This document shows, piece after piece, positions 15,661-24,381 of a stretch of 64,000 nucleotides of DNA. A program made the translations under genes and the position numbers. Numbering within the stretch: the stretch's first letter is position 1; each line of letters opens with the position of its first letter. The notes under the pieces were generated by a model, which saw only the letters and a list, made by a program, of their open reading frames with translations, was not told the origin of the DNA and did no database searches. The stretch is from Enterococcus larvae (GTDB lineage: Bacteria > Bacillota > Bacilli > Lactobacillales > Enterococcaceae). Location: positions 434,001 to 498,000 of the forward strand of contig NZ_JAEDXU010000002.1 of assembly GCF_017830045.1 (NCBI RefSeq). The letters run 5' to 3'.

Positions 15661-17670
15661 TTATTTTACAACTGTTTTCCCAATTGTTTCATTGGCTTTT
15701 ACAGCTTGACCAGATTTTGTTAAATCATAAGAAGAAACAACATCCTGATTTGTAAATACAACGATCAAGTCAGATTTCTTTCCTGCTTTTTCCAAAGCAG
15801 ATAAATCAATTGTCGCAATCTTGTCGCCGGCATTTACTGTTTGACCTTCAGTTACATGAAGTGTGAATGGTTCACCCTTCAATTCTACTGTATCTAAGCC
15901 CATATGCAGCAATACTTCGATCCCTGAATCAGTTAAGATCCCCATTGCATGTTTTGTTGGGAAAATATTTGTGATTTTACCTGCAACAGGAGTAAAGACT
16001 TCTCCGTTAGTTGGAAGTACTGCATATCCGTCACCCATCATTTTTGCTGAGAAGACGTCATCACTTACTTCACTGATTGGAACAACTTTACCGTCAGCTA
16101 CTGCATAAAGATCAGTTGTGCCGCCAGCTACTGTTGCCGCTGGTGTTTCCAACTGTGCTTCAGGCTTTTTTGTTGCTTCACCTGCTGGTGCACCTGTAAT
16201 TCCGCCTGAATTATGCAGCTTAGTCATTTCATCCGCAACAAACTGGACTTCGGTTCCAACAATAACTTGAATATTTTTATCATCGATCACTTTTACGCCA
16301 GGGACACCTGTCGCTTTGATCTTGCTTTGATCCACAGTTCCAGTATCTTTTACTGTTAAGCGCAGACGAGTTGTACAATTATCAATTGATGTTACGTTGC
16401 CTTGTGCGCCTAAGCCTTCATAAATTTTACGTGCCAATGACGCAAACTTGTTGTCGCCGTCAGCAACATCCGGTGTTTCTTCCCCATCGCCTTCTTCACG
16501 TCCCGGTGTCATCAAGTTGAATTTCTTGATTGCAAAACGGAAACCGAAGTAGTAAACTGCCGCAAGGAAAATACCTTCAACAATCAGCATCAACGGGCTG
16601 TTTGCTACTGGATTTTTCAAGCTTAAGAAGTAATCCACAAATCCGGCACTGAATGCAAATCCGGCAGTCCATTGGAAGAACGCTGCAACTGCCAATGACA
16701 GACCTGTAAATACAGCGTGCAGAACATATAATGGCCATGCAACAAACATGAATGAGAATTCTAATGGTTCAGTTACACCTGTAAAGAATGAAGCGAACGC
16801 TGCAGCCATCATCAATGAAGCTGTTGCTTTTTTCTTTTCAGGACGAGCGCTTTGATAAATTGCTAAAGCACCAGCTGGTAAACCGAACATCATTACCGGG
16901 AAGAACCCAGCTTGATACATCCCTGTTTTACCAACAATAGCCAGACCTTCTTCGATTGCCTTTTGACCACCAAGGAAGTTTCCGATATCATTGATCCCCG
17001 CAACATCAAACCAGAACACAGAGTTCAAGGCATGGTGCAGTCCAGTTGGAATCAATAGACGGTTAAAGAATCCGTATAGTCCGGCGCCAATGAATCCTAG
17101 ACCGGAAATAGCTTCACCAAACGCTACAAGTCCGTTAAAGATAACTGGCCAGATGAAGTAAAGACCTGCCGAGATAACAACCATTGAAGCGGCTGCCATG
17201 ATCGGAACCAGACGTTTCCCACTAAAGAAGGACAACGCCATCGGCAGCTTCACATTAGAGAAACGATTATACATTGCCGCTGCTACTAAACCGGCAATGA
17301 TCCCAATCAAAACATTATTCTGGATTTTTGAAAATGCTGCAGCTACTTCACTGACATCATCCAATCCTTGAATCATTTGAACAGATGCAGGAGCCAATAG
17401 TTTTTCAGGAATCAGATAAGCAACCAAACCTGCTAAAGCAGCTGATCCATCTTTATCTTTAGACATTCCCAAAGCCAACCCTACAGCAAATAACAGCGCC
17501 AGATGTCCAAGAATCGCATCTCCGGCATTAAACATAAAAATAGTAAATACATTGACATTCGGATCTCCATTACCGACCCAGTTTGCAATCCCCATCAGGA
17601 TCGCTGCAGCCGGAAGCACTGCGACTGGAAGCATTAATGAACGACCCATTCTTTGCATGTATTCTTTCAT
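15661..17670 (-). CDS. nagE: PTS permease EIICBA, N-acetylglucosamine type
   Basis: This 669-residue single-chain permease imports and phosphorylates a hexose-type sugar. Domain order is IIC (about 1-385, with GVTEPLEF at 299-306), IIB with phospho-cysteine C432 in IDNCTTRLRL, and a IIA of the glucose family with phospho-histidine H589 in LLHMGLDTVEL. The N-terminal GRSLMLPVAVLPAAAILMG wording and the arrangement fit GlcNAc-specific NagE rather than glucose PtsG, but substrate choice is inference. A BglG-family antiterminator gene lies only 17 nt upstream in the same operon. Confidence 0.85.
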   Translation of the reverse strand: MKEYMQRMGRSLMLPVAVLPAAAILMGIANWVGNGDPNVNVFTIFMFNAGDAILGHLALLFAVGLALGMSKDKDGSAALAGLVAYLIPEKLLAPASVQMIQGLDDVSEVAAAFSKIQNNVLIGIIAGLVAAAMYNRFSNVKLPMALSFFSGKRLVPIMAAASMVVISAGLYFIWPVIFNGLVAFGEAISGLGFIGAGLYGFFNRLLIPTGLHHALNSVFWFDVAGINDIGNFLGGQKAIEEGLAIVGKTGMYQAGFFPVMMFGLPAGALAIYQSARPEKKKATASLMMAAAFASFFTGVTEPLEFSFMFVAWPLYVLHAVFTGLSLAVAAFFQWTAGFAFSAGFVDYFLSLKNPVANSPLMLIVEGIFLAAVYYFGFRFAIKKFNLMTPGREEGDGEETPDVADGDNKFASLARKIYEGLGAQGNVTSIDNCTTRLRLTVKDTGTVDQSKIKATGVPGVKVIDDKNIQVIVGTEVQFVADEMTKLHNSGGITGAPAGEATKKPEAQLETPAATVAGGTTDLYAVADGKVVPISEVSDDVFSAKMMGDGYAVLPTNGEVFTPVAGKITNIFPTKHAMGILTDSGIEVLLHMGLDTVELKGEPFTLHVTEGQTVNAGDKIATIDLSALEKAGKKSDLIVVFTNQDVVSSYDLTKSGQAVKANETIGKTVVK

Positions 17671-17687
17671 GATACATAACCCCTTTT

Positions 17688-18527
17688 CTATTTGTTTTTG
17701 ATCATACGCAACCGCTCAATATGAATTGCCAGATAACCCAGCTCTTCACTCGGTACTTGATAATGAAAGTTTTTCATTAGTAGTACTTGAATTTTCTTTG
17801 CGATTTCGTAGCTTTCTGCATATTTTTTTCGAACAACATCGAGGATATCATCATCCAATACCGCATAATGATTCTGCTCAAAGCGATGGATGAACAAGCG
17901 TAGATGATTCGCCAAGCGTGAATAGCTCAGGCTCATCTGCTCAGAGTAGACATCGATATCCAGTTCTTTTTCAATCAATCGTATAATTTCAGAAACAATA
18001 GTAACTTCGCGTATACTCTTGCTGTTATCTGTCCGACCACCTCGAGCACTGTGAATATGGATAGCAATGTATCCAGCTTCATCATAACTAAACGGCAACC
18101 CCAATGTCTGAGTCAGATAATCCACTGCCCACTGCGCAATCGCAAATTCCTCACTATAAAGAATCTCGATTTCGTTCAGTAGTTTGTTTCGAACAATGAT
18201 ATTATTCTGAATATTCTCAGCAGCAAAAGCGATATGATCGCTCAAGCCGACATTGATATGGGCATTCAGCTTTTCGCCAAGAGAATTCTCAGCGTACTTG
18301 ATGATTTCTTCTGTTGCAAAAAAATATTTCTCGTCGATTTGGGATAACAAGACCTGAAGTTTTTTCAGACCTTCCGGTTCCATCACAAAAATCCGTTCTA
18401 TCTGCTGCGGATACAGCAAGTCATTCTTTTTTTTGTTGAAACCAACACCCTTGCCGACAGCAACTTTCTCCTGTCCTTCGTCAAAGACAAGAACTGCGTT
18501 TTGGTTTAGCACTTTTTTAATTTTCAT
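17688..18527 (-). CDS. BglG/LicT-family transcriptional antiterminator
   Basis: The 279-residue protein has an N-terminal RNA-binding CAT domain (MKIKKVLNQNAVLVFDEG, with GKGVGF) and two PTS regulation domains with conserved histidines (for example IAIHIHSARGG and LAIHIERLR). It binds a hairpin in its target leader to prevent termination, under PTS phosphorylation control. The ATG at 18527 follows AGAGGA at good spacing; the longer frame to 18647 covers the leader. It heads the operon with the PTS permease, which it probably controls. Confidence 0.88.
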   Translation of the reverse strand: MKIKKVLNQNAVLVFDEGQEKVAVGKGVGFNKKKNDLLYPQQIERIFVMEPEGLKKLQVLLSQIDEKYFFATEEIIKYAENSLGEKLNAHINVGLSDHIAFAAENIQNNIIVRNKLLNEIEILYSEEFAIAQWAVDYLTQTLGLPFSYDEAGYIAIHIHSARGGRTDNSKSIREVTIVSEIIRLIEKELDIDVYSEQMSLSYSRLANHLRLFIHRFEQNHYAVLDDDILDVVRKKYAESYEIAKKIQVLLMKNFHYQVPSEELGYLAIHIERLRMIKNK

Positions 18528-18660
18528 AAACATTCCTCTTCTGCAGAAGTGTTTGCCTGTTTTCATCTCGATCGAAGACGCAAAAAAAGCATAGAACAAT
18601 CCCATATAATAGTATGAAGGACTCACACGTATACGAAATTCTTCCATGCCTAGTATTATC
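18528..18660 (-). promoter_or_regulatory. Leader of the antiterminator-PTS operon
   Basis: The leader contains GGATTGTT (18595-18602) and AGGCAAAC (18551-18558), which match the two outer halves of the LicT-type RAT antiterminator. They are about 36 nt apart rather than the usual dozen, and the terminal CC is missing. The palindrome CTTCTGCAGAAG lies just before the ribosome site. No T-tailed terminator is obvious, so this is only a partial match. Confidence 0.3.
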
Positions 18661-18838
18661 TAGTCACATGAAAACATATTTACAATGTGTTAACATCAAC
18701 CAGTTTACAAATTTCTTAATAATTTGTCAACCTTTTTCTATAATTATTCTTTTTCAGGAAAAACCAGCTTCCAATGGAGTCATCTCTTTTTTACATTTCC
18801 AGATCCTCTCATTCCTCACCAACTGAAAGATATTCTCA
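18661..18838. other. Divergent intergenic region
   Basis: This is an AT-rich gap between the PTS operon and the SufT-like gene. A minus-strand GATAAT near 18655-18660 could be the -10 of the PTS operon. I see no coding sequence in it. Confidence 0.35.
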
Positions 18839-18867
18839 TTTACAAAATGCCAAAAAGAAGGTATCAT
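18839..18867 (+). promoter_or_regulatory. Promoter of the SufT-like gene
   Basis: TTTACA (18839-18844) and TATCAT (18862-18867) are separated by 17 nt, about 35 nt ahead of the start codon. Confidence 0.55.
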
Positions 18868-18902
18868 AAACGATAGCTAACGATAAAGGAGTCGAGAAGA
18901 CA

Positions 18903-19241
18903 ATGAGCGAAGAACAAAAATGGTCTGCTGAAGAAATTGAAGGGATCAAAGAAGAGATTTTAACAGCTCTTGAAACAGTAATTGACCCTGAATTAGGCAT
19001 TGATATTGTAAATTTAGGCTTGATTTATGAAATAGAATTCGATGAAACCGGCGAGACGGTCATCAAGATGACCCTGACAACTATGGGCTGCCCTCTGGCA
19101 GATATCCTGACAGAACAGATTCACCAAGCTGTAGCTGACATTCCTGAAGTGAAGAATGTTGAAGTTAAGCTAGTCTGGTATCCTGCATGGACAACTGATA
19201 AAATGTCCCGCTATGCACGTATTGCTTTAGGGATAAGATAG
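18903..19241 (+). CDS. MIP18/SufT family iron-sulfur assembly protein
   Basis: The 112-residue protein has the DUF59 signature: TVIDPELGIDIVNLGLIYEI followed by MTLTTMGCPL with the conserved cysteine, then a WYPAWTTDKMS segment. Members of the SufT/PaaD/MIP18 family help mature iron-sulfur proteins. It is a single-gene unit with a strong promoter and a near-perfect terminator. Confidence 0.85.
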   Translation: MSEEQKWSAEEIEGIKEEILTALETVIDPELGIDIVNLGLIYEIEFDETGETVIKMTLTTMGCPLADILTEQIHQAVADIPEVKNVEVKLVWYPAWTTDKMSRYARIALGIR

Positions 19242-19259
19242 TCTATTAAAAGAAAATTG

Positions 19260-19292
19260 AAAGGAGCTGCAGTCAACTGCAGCTCCTTTTCT
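19260..19292 (+). terminator. Terminator of the SufT-like gene
   Basis: AAGGAGCTGCAGT (19261-19273) pairs perfectly with ACTGCAGCTCCTT (19276-19288), followed by T residues. Confidence 0.85.
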
Positions 19293-19459
19293 GTTTCCTA
19301 AACAGCAAAATCGATGGAGCTGTACATGCTCAATTCGATAAGCTGAAACTTTTTGAATATAGTGAAACATCCGAAAGAATTACTGACATATCGTAATTCA
19401 TATAGTGCACGTTTTTATTTAATGATATACTGGTCTACATATAAAAAGGAGTTGGTACC

Positions 19460-20125
19460 ATGGAAATAAGAACCACCTTTAGTAACAACTGGTATATTTT
19501 AAGAAAAGATGGAAAAAGTTTTTTATTGGATATGACTGGAAATCGTTATTTCAATAAGTCGGCATTTAGGTTGTGGCTAACCAAGAAAAAAGCCTATATT
19601 TTAGCTGAAGAAGAAGCTGATATTTTAGTGAGGGAAAAGCTTTTTACTCAAGCACCTCCTTCTTGGTGGAGCATGCTAGCTTTTTTCAGTCTTTTATATT
19701 TTTTAGAGAGAATACATGTTTCTACATCATTTTCTCTTCGTTTGTCTTTGCTGATCCTCGCTCCAATTGCCCTCACGATTATTCTAGGCATTCGTAGTAA
19801 AAAAGAAGGTCAGCAAATTGAACAATTGCTTAATAAAAAAATCATTTATGCGGATTATGTACAGGTGGCTTTCAATGACAGAAAAGAAAAGATACGGTAC
19901 ATTTTCAGAAGGTTCCTGGCATTTATCATTTTTATTTTGCTGACTATCTTGACAGGCTTTGCTTTTTTTATCACAGGTTTTGCAACATTGCTTGCCTTCT
20001 ATGCAGTTCTTTCCACTTTGCCTTTTGGAACGATTGTTCCTTGCCCGGCGAATGATCGGTGTAAGAACATCGATTTTATTCAAGTAAATGAAATCGTCGA
20101 CGAAGTGAAGTCCATAGATTTGTAA
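19460..20125 (+). CDS. Multi-pass membrane protein of unknown function
   Basis: The 221-residue protein begins with a soluble stretch (NNWYILRKDGKSFLLDMTGN), then a hydrophobic pair around residues 71-110, a basic cytosolic loop, and another hydrophobic pair around 147-190. The opening is loosely reminiscent of DUF443-type membrane proteins, but I would not assign it. The start follows AAAAGGAG. A TATACT about 40 nt upstream is a plausible -10. Confidence 0.6.
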   Translation: MEIRTTFSNNWYILRKDGKSFLLDMTGNRYFNKSAFRLWLTKKKAYILAEEEADILVREKLFTQAPPSWWSMLAFFSLLYFLERIHVSTSFSLRLSLLILAPIALTIILGIRSKKEGQQIEQLLNKKIIYADYVQVAFNDRKEKIRYIFRRFLAFIIFILLTILTGFAFFITGFATLLAFYAVLSTLPFGTIVPCPANDRCKNIDFIQVNEIVDEVKSIDL

Positions 20126-20146
20126 AATATAAGACCATCATTACAA

Positions 20147-20188
20147 AATAAGCGGGACAGATTTTGATTAAAATCTGTCCCGCTTATT
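20147..20188. terminator. Bidirectional terminator, 19-bp perfect stem
   Basis: AATAAGCGGGACAGATTTT (20147-20165) pairs perfectly with the segment at 20170-20188. It lies between convergent genes. Confidence 0.8.
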
Positions 20189-20200
20189 ACAACACTAATT

Positions 20201-20812
20201 TCATTTTTTCCGTAATAAATACGTTATCCAGCCACTTGATTCAGCAGTATTTTCCAGCTCAAATCCCCATCTAGCCATATAGTCTGCAAATACAGTTGTT
20301 TTTGCAATATCTTTCAAATAATAATGAAGCTTCGCTTGCTCACATGCAATCAACAGAATACCATCCGACTTAAGTACTCGATAAATTTCTACAAAAGCTT
20401 TATCCAAGTCTTCCCAATGAAAGTGCGTTTGGTAAGCTGTCACTAAGTCATAGCTTTCTTTTTTCAACTGCGTCTCTTCTATACTTCTGACAAAAAATTG
20501 AACACCAACGACTGCTCGGTCATTTGCTGCTTGAATCGCCGCATCGGAGATATCAATACCAACAATCTGAGCATCTGGAAAATATTCCTTCAACAGCAAT
20601 GTGGAAGCGCCGTTTCCAACGCCGATGTCCAAAATTCGTTCTGCTTTTCTCTCTGTAAAGACTGTCAAGGACCAACGAGCCATCGGAAGGTACACACGAT
20701 TCCAAATCTTCATCATTCCTCGTCCGACGATTCCTGTAGGTTTCTTGGACTGCTTCATCAAGTAGAAGAACAAAAAAGTAATCACTAAAAGAACTGCCGC
20801 AAATAGAATCAT
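20201..20812 (-). CDS. Membrane-anchored SAM-dependent methyltransferase
   Basis: The 203-residue product has an N-terminal hydrophobic helix (about 2-18) followed by a class I methyltransferase with motif I ILDIGVGNGAST, VGIDISDAA and a YDLVTAYQTHFHW segment. The substrate is unknown. The ATG at 20812 follows GAGGGG; the longer frame to 20899 is rejected. Its stop lies close to the shared hairpin. Confidence 0.78.
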   Translation of the reverse strand: MILFAAVLLVITFLFFYLMKQSKKPTGIVGRGMMKIWNRVYLPMARWSLTVFTERKAERILDIGVGNGASTLLLKEYFPDAQIVGIDISDAAIQAANDRAVVGVQFFVRSIEETQLKKESYDLVTAYQTHFHWEDLDKAFVEIYRVLKSDGILLIACEQAKLHYYLKDIAKTTVFADYMARWGFELENTAESSGWITYLLRKK

Positions 20813-20949
20813 CCTTGTCCCCTCACTTCTTTTTTTATGTCTCTTACCATCATAACATAATCCAAACTTGAGAATTTCAAACAAAAAAAGACCCTTCAAG
20901 AGAAAGGTCCCAGCAGCTCATAGATTCGGTTGATAGATAGCAACTAAAT

Positions 20950-21063
20950 TTAAGCCTTCTTTTTTAGTACGGCTTTCAGCAGCAAAATTCCGGATACGAT
21001 CGTTATTATTGCTTTCAAAAGCTGAATCTTATCGATTTTCTTGTTCGTGCTTTGCTTATTCAT
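20950..21063 (-). CDS. Small single-pass membrane peptide (37 residues)
   Basis: A short frame begins at ATG 21063 behind a good GGAGGGATGAG and ends at TAA 20950-20952. The peptide starts MNKQSTNKKIDKIQ, has one hydrophobic helix (about 15-33) and ends in a Lys-rich tail. Its layout (polar basic head, helix, basic tail) is like many small Firmicute membrane peptides. No family is recognised. It lies alone between two minus-strand genes. Confidence 0.5.
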   Translation of the reverse strand: MNKQSTNKKIDKIQLLKAIITIVSGILLLKAVLKKKA

Positions 21064-21218
21064 AACTCATCCCTCCAGTATTTATCCTACATTCATTTTA
21101 TAACCAGAATGATTGTAATACCAGTAATAGGCAATGATCTAGTAAAATCTTTGACTTTTCTTATGCACGATTTTAGCGTGCTCAACACAGCCGAAGCGCC
21201 GATTCAAAAACAGAATTG

Positions 21219-21746
21219 TTAACCGCACAATCCATCAACCTCAATTTCATGATTGGCATTATAAGAAACATTGATGGCGTGATACGCAAAATAATCAGGA
21301 CTGCACTCCAAGTACATAGTCATAGAAAAATCTGCTAAATCAGCGTCAAAAGTAATTCCCAAACTGTTGAAAAACAAACTGCCAGCGAAATCCTTCTTAC
21401 TGATTGGCAGCTGCACCTGTTGTCCATTCTCTACTTCATAACACGCTTCTTTTCCTTCAACTTCTTGGGCTCCACTGACCCAATCTTCTGCTAACTCCAA
21501 CATCCCATCATCAACTAAAGCATCAATGAGCATTTCTTTATTGTTTTCGACCCAGTTGATTTCCTTTGTGACAATCTTTACCAATAAATATTTTTCCTGT
21601 ATGTTCAGTTCCTCCAATGGTTTTTCTAAAGAAACAGAAAAAGGAACCTCCTTTTCCCATAAGTCAGTAGAAAAAACATAATAATTCGTCAATCCCTTTT
21701 CCTTTTTCCATTCATGTATCGGCTGAACCACGACAACATGTCCCAT
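21219..21746 (-). CDS. Conserved-looking soluble protein of unknown function
   Basis: The acidic 175-residue protein starts MGHVVVVQPIHEWKKEKG. The C-terminal half (LFFNSLGITFDADL, then DFSMTMYLECSPDYF) is loosely like the DUF2262 group, but the match is uncertain. No signal peptide or membrane helix is seen. It follows the DUF3784-like gene on the same strand after 55 nt, so the two may share a transcript. Confidence 0.6.
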   Translation of the reverse strand: MGHVVVVQPIHEWKKEKGLTNYYVFSTDLWEKEVPFSVSLEKPLEELNIQEKYLLVKIVTKEINWVENNKEMLIDALVDDGMLELAEDWVSGAQEVEGKEACYEVENGQQVQLPISKKDFAGSLFFNSLGITFDADLADFSMTMYLECSPDYFAYHAINVSYNANHEIEVDGLCG

Positions 21747-21801
21747 GACATAACTCCTCTCCTATTAATTACTATATTTAAAGGCTCTTTATAGATAAGA
21801 T

Positions 21802-22107
21802 TCACTTTTTGAATCTTGAAGAAATATTTGTATAAACCAATAAAAACAATGTCGGTAGAATGATCAACCAGCCAAAGAAATCGTTGATAACGGAAAACCA
21901 GACTGGAAGAACACATAAAACCGCTACATACAGCAGAAAAACGCCTAATGCTTTTCCAAGTGCTTTTCCATTAACCCTCTGTCGTTTCTCTTCGCTCATC
22001 GTATTATAGCCGGCAATCAGCATCAACCATTTTCCTCGTAGTAACTGTACGCCGAAAACCAAGCTCATTAGAGCAATCCCTAGTTGTAAAACCGAGTCTG
22101 AATCCAT
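21802..22107 (-). CDS. DUF3784-like small membrane protein
   Basis: The 101-residue protein has three hydrophobic segments and the segment LIAGYNTMSEEKRQ between the first and second, which is the hallmark of the DUF3784 family. The function of that family is not known. The start follows AAAAGGAGG. It is probably the first gene of a two-gene unit with the unknown gene downstream. Confidence 0.75.
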   Translation of the reverse strand: MDSDSVLQLGIALMSLVFGVQLLRGKWLMLIAGYNTMSEEKRQRVNGKALGKALGVFLLYVAVLCVLPVWFSVINDFFGWLIILPTLFLLVYTNISSRFKK

Positions 22108-22275
22108 TTTTTCTACCTCCTTTTCACTTCCAACTTAAATTATAGCATATAGAAAACCGGGAATACCCTACACTCAAGTAGATAGTAAAAAAATTTGCGT
22201 GTTGAAGAAGGATTGGCTAAATGTAACATCAATGGTATGGTTGAATGAAAGAATGCTTATTAATGGGAGTAATCT

Positions 22276-22704
22276 ATGAAAAAAATATTGGTTTGCCTAC
22301 TGCTCTTGACCTTGTTTTCCGGTTGCACCAAGCCAAATCGTACTAAAAACCAAGAGTCAAAAATGACCTTCTCTACCAACTCGTCTACTGAAGGGGATCG
22401 ATACATATCCTTTGTTCTAAATGAAGCAAAGGATCGTGTGACAATCACAAATAAATCAACAGACATCATAACCATCCATCAATCTGAAACGGTTACTTTA
22501 AAAAAGGATGGCGAAGATTGGGTCCAAAATGATGATGAAGAATATAGCGGGAAAAGTCTTCTGTATATGACATTCAATATCCAAAGCGGAGAAAGCTCAG
22601 ATTATGACCTCCAGATTCCCTTTGATACCGGAACAATCAAAGTGATCTTTATGTATTCAGCAGGTCAAAAAGAATACCTGAAGGAAATCATTTTTGAAAA
22701 ATAA
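22276..22704 (+). CDS. Small lipoprotein of unknown function
   Basis: The 142-residue product has a lipoprotein signal peptide with lipobox LFSGC (Cys at about 17), then a Ser/Thr/Asn-rich linker and a beta-rich domain (about 35-142) that looks immunoglobulin-like. It should be anchored on the outer face of the membrane. Nothing identifies a ligand. GGGAG precedes the start. It ends in a strong bidirectional terminator shared with the sugar operon. Confidence 0.65.
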   Translation: MKKILVCLLLLTLFSGCTKPNRTKNQESKMTFSTNSSTEGDRYISFVLNEAKDRVTITNKSTDIITIHQSETVTLKKDGEDWVQNDDEEYSGKSLLYMTFNIQSGESSDYDLQIPFDTGTIKVIFMYSAGQKEYLKEIIFEK

Positions 22705-22759
22705 ACACGCCATTAAACACACGGATTCTCTCCTTTAAAACCATCGAGTCAATACAGAA

Positions 22760-22805
22760 ATAAAAGAAGTGTGTGGAACAAACAGCGTCCACACACTTCT
22801 TTTAT
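22760..22805. terminator. Bidirectional terminator at the end of the sugar operon
   Basis: ATAAAAGAAGTGTGTGGA (22760-22777) pairs perfectly with 22788-22805. It lies between the lipoprotein and YesL genes, which converge. Confidence 0.85.
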
Positions 22806-23476
22806 GATTGCTGCTTTAAATGACTACCGTGAAGCTTGCCGGCATTTAAATAAATCAATCCGGCTAGCAGCGATGGTGTAATTATAAAGCCAAACTGAGG
22901 CTTCAAAAGCATCAATAGCGGAATCAACAGGTACAGCACCACGTTCAATAGGCTGATATACCATTTCTTAACAATGTAATACATAGAAATCTGAAAAACA
23001 GCTCGAATCGATGCTGTAGGGTTTTTCATCTGAAAATACCAACAGTTGATACTTAAAGCAATTCCCATAGCTGCGAGAATGAAAAAGAACGGCATCAGCC
23101 ACTGACCATTTGGGACCTTTATGAAGAAAAGTATGTCTACTGCCGCAATAATTGTACCCGCCAATCCCGGTAACCAGAGCAACAGTCCTTGTAACCAAAA
23201 CCGGCGATAAGCCTTGAAAAAACTATGGACAGGTTCTACATCCAGTTCCTCTTTGAAGCTATCTATAACAGAGAATACTGCAGGCATAGCTGGGCCAAAA
23301 AAGAGTAAACTGCCAATAAAAGGAAGAACATTCCGACTATCGATTGCCAATAATAGAACTGCAAGAAAAAAAGGCAGTATCGTCAGTGTGAAACAAACAC
23401 TGGTCATCAGAACAATATACACCCAGCGAAACAGCTTCATATAAATGTTATTATCAAAGGTTTGTTTTCGAAACAT
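22802..23476 (-). CDS. YesL family (DUF624) membrane protein
   Basis: The 224-residue protein has five to six transmembrane helices. The pattern is typical of YesL/DUF624 proteins that accompany sugar ABC importers: an N-terminal FRWVYIVLMTSVCF segment, GPAMPAVFSVI and an AYRRFW motif. Its molecular role is unknown. It is the last gene of the minus-strand operon, 19 nt after the second permease. Confidence 0.8.
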   Translation of the reverse strand: MFRKQTFDNNIYMKLFRWVYIVLMTSVCFTLTILPFFLAVLLLAIDSRNVLPFIGSLLFFGPAMPAVFSVIDSFKEELDVEPVHSFFKAYRRFWLQGLLLWLPGLAGTIIAAVDILFFIKVPNGQWLMPFFFILAAMGIALSINCWYFQMKNPTASIRAVFQISMYYIVKKWYISLLNVVLYLLIPLLMLLKPQFGFIITPSLLAGLIYLNAGKLHGSHLKQQS

Positions 23477-23495
23477 CTCTCTATCCCTCTTTCTT

Positions 23496-24365
23496 TTACC
23501 CCTTCATCCCTGAGGTAGCAATTCCCTCTACAAAATACTTCTGCATAGTCAAAAACACGATGCCAACTGGTAAAATAGATACTACTGAAGCAGCCATGAT
23601 CAACGCATATTCTGCATCAAAGAGCCCGACAAACATTTTTAGTCCCAGCTGGATTGTTTTATTTTCTGTAGAAGATAAATAAATGAATGGCCCCATGTAA
23701 TCATTCCAAGTATTCACAAAGGTGATGATTGTCAAACTTGCTAAAGCGGGCTTCGTCAGTGGTAAGATGATTTTTCGATAAATACCCCATTCAGTCAATC
23801 CGTCGATCCTAGCGCTCTCACATAGCTCATCAGGAATGCTGCTGTAATATTGTTTCAATAAGAAAACGCCGAAAGCACTGAATGCTTGAAGCAGTACCAA
23901 AGACCAGAGTGTATCTGTTAGACCGATTTGACGCATCATGATGAATTGCGGAATCATATAGGATTGCCAAGGAACAGCAATAGTGGCGATATAAGCAAGG
24001 AATAATGTATCTCGACCCCGAAAATGCATCTTTGAGAAACCATATGCTGCAAAGCTGGATGTCAACAGCTGGATCAATGTGATAATAATACTTAAAAAGG
24101 CCGTATTTTTGAAGAAGGTTACAAGCGGAATACGTTCCCAAATCACTGAATAGTTCTCAGGATGCCATTCCTTTGGTACCCATTGGATTGGGATCGTAAA
24201 TACCTCATTATTCGTTTTGAAAGAAGCGGACAGCATCCAAATGAATGGAACCAAAGTAATCAATGCCAAAACCAGCAAGAGGCCGATCAATAGGATTCGT
24301 CCAAGGGTCACTCGTCCTTTTTTCTCTTTCTTTTTTTCTTCCGTTTTTAATGCAGTTGCTTCCAT
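23496..24365 (-). CDS. Sugar ABC transporter permease (MalG/AmyC type)
   Basis: The 289-residue inner-membrane permease has six helices and an EAA loop (ESARIDGLTEWGIYRKIILPLTKPA) that contacts the ATPase. It belongs to the CUT1 oligosaccharide importer family. The ATG at 24365 follows AAGGAGG; the longer frame is not used. It pairs with the permease immediately upstream. Confidence 0.9.
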   Translation of the reverse strand: MEATALKTEEKKKEKKGRVTLGRILLIGLLLVLALITLVPFIWMLSASFKTNNEVFTIPIQWVPKEWHPENYSVIWERIPLVTFFKNTAFLSIIITLIQLLTSSFAAYGFSKMHFRGRDTLFLAYIATIAVPWQSYMIPQFIMMRQIGLTDTLWSLVLLQAFSAFGVFLLKQYYSSIPDELCESARIDGLTEWGIYRKIILPLTKPALASLTIITFVNTWNDYMGPFIYLSSTENKTIQLGLKMFVGLFDAEYALIMAASVVSILPVGIVFLTMQKYFVEGIATSGMKG

Positions 24366-24381
24366 ATATCTCGCCTCCTTA

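Noticed and set aside
18724-18744. Promoter made of TTGTCA and TATAAT
   Set aside because: The two hexamers are only 9 nt apart, so they cannot form one promoter; a better spaced pair lies at 18839-18867.
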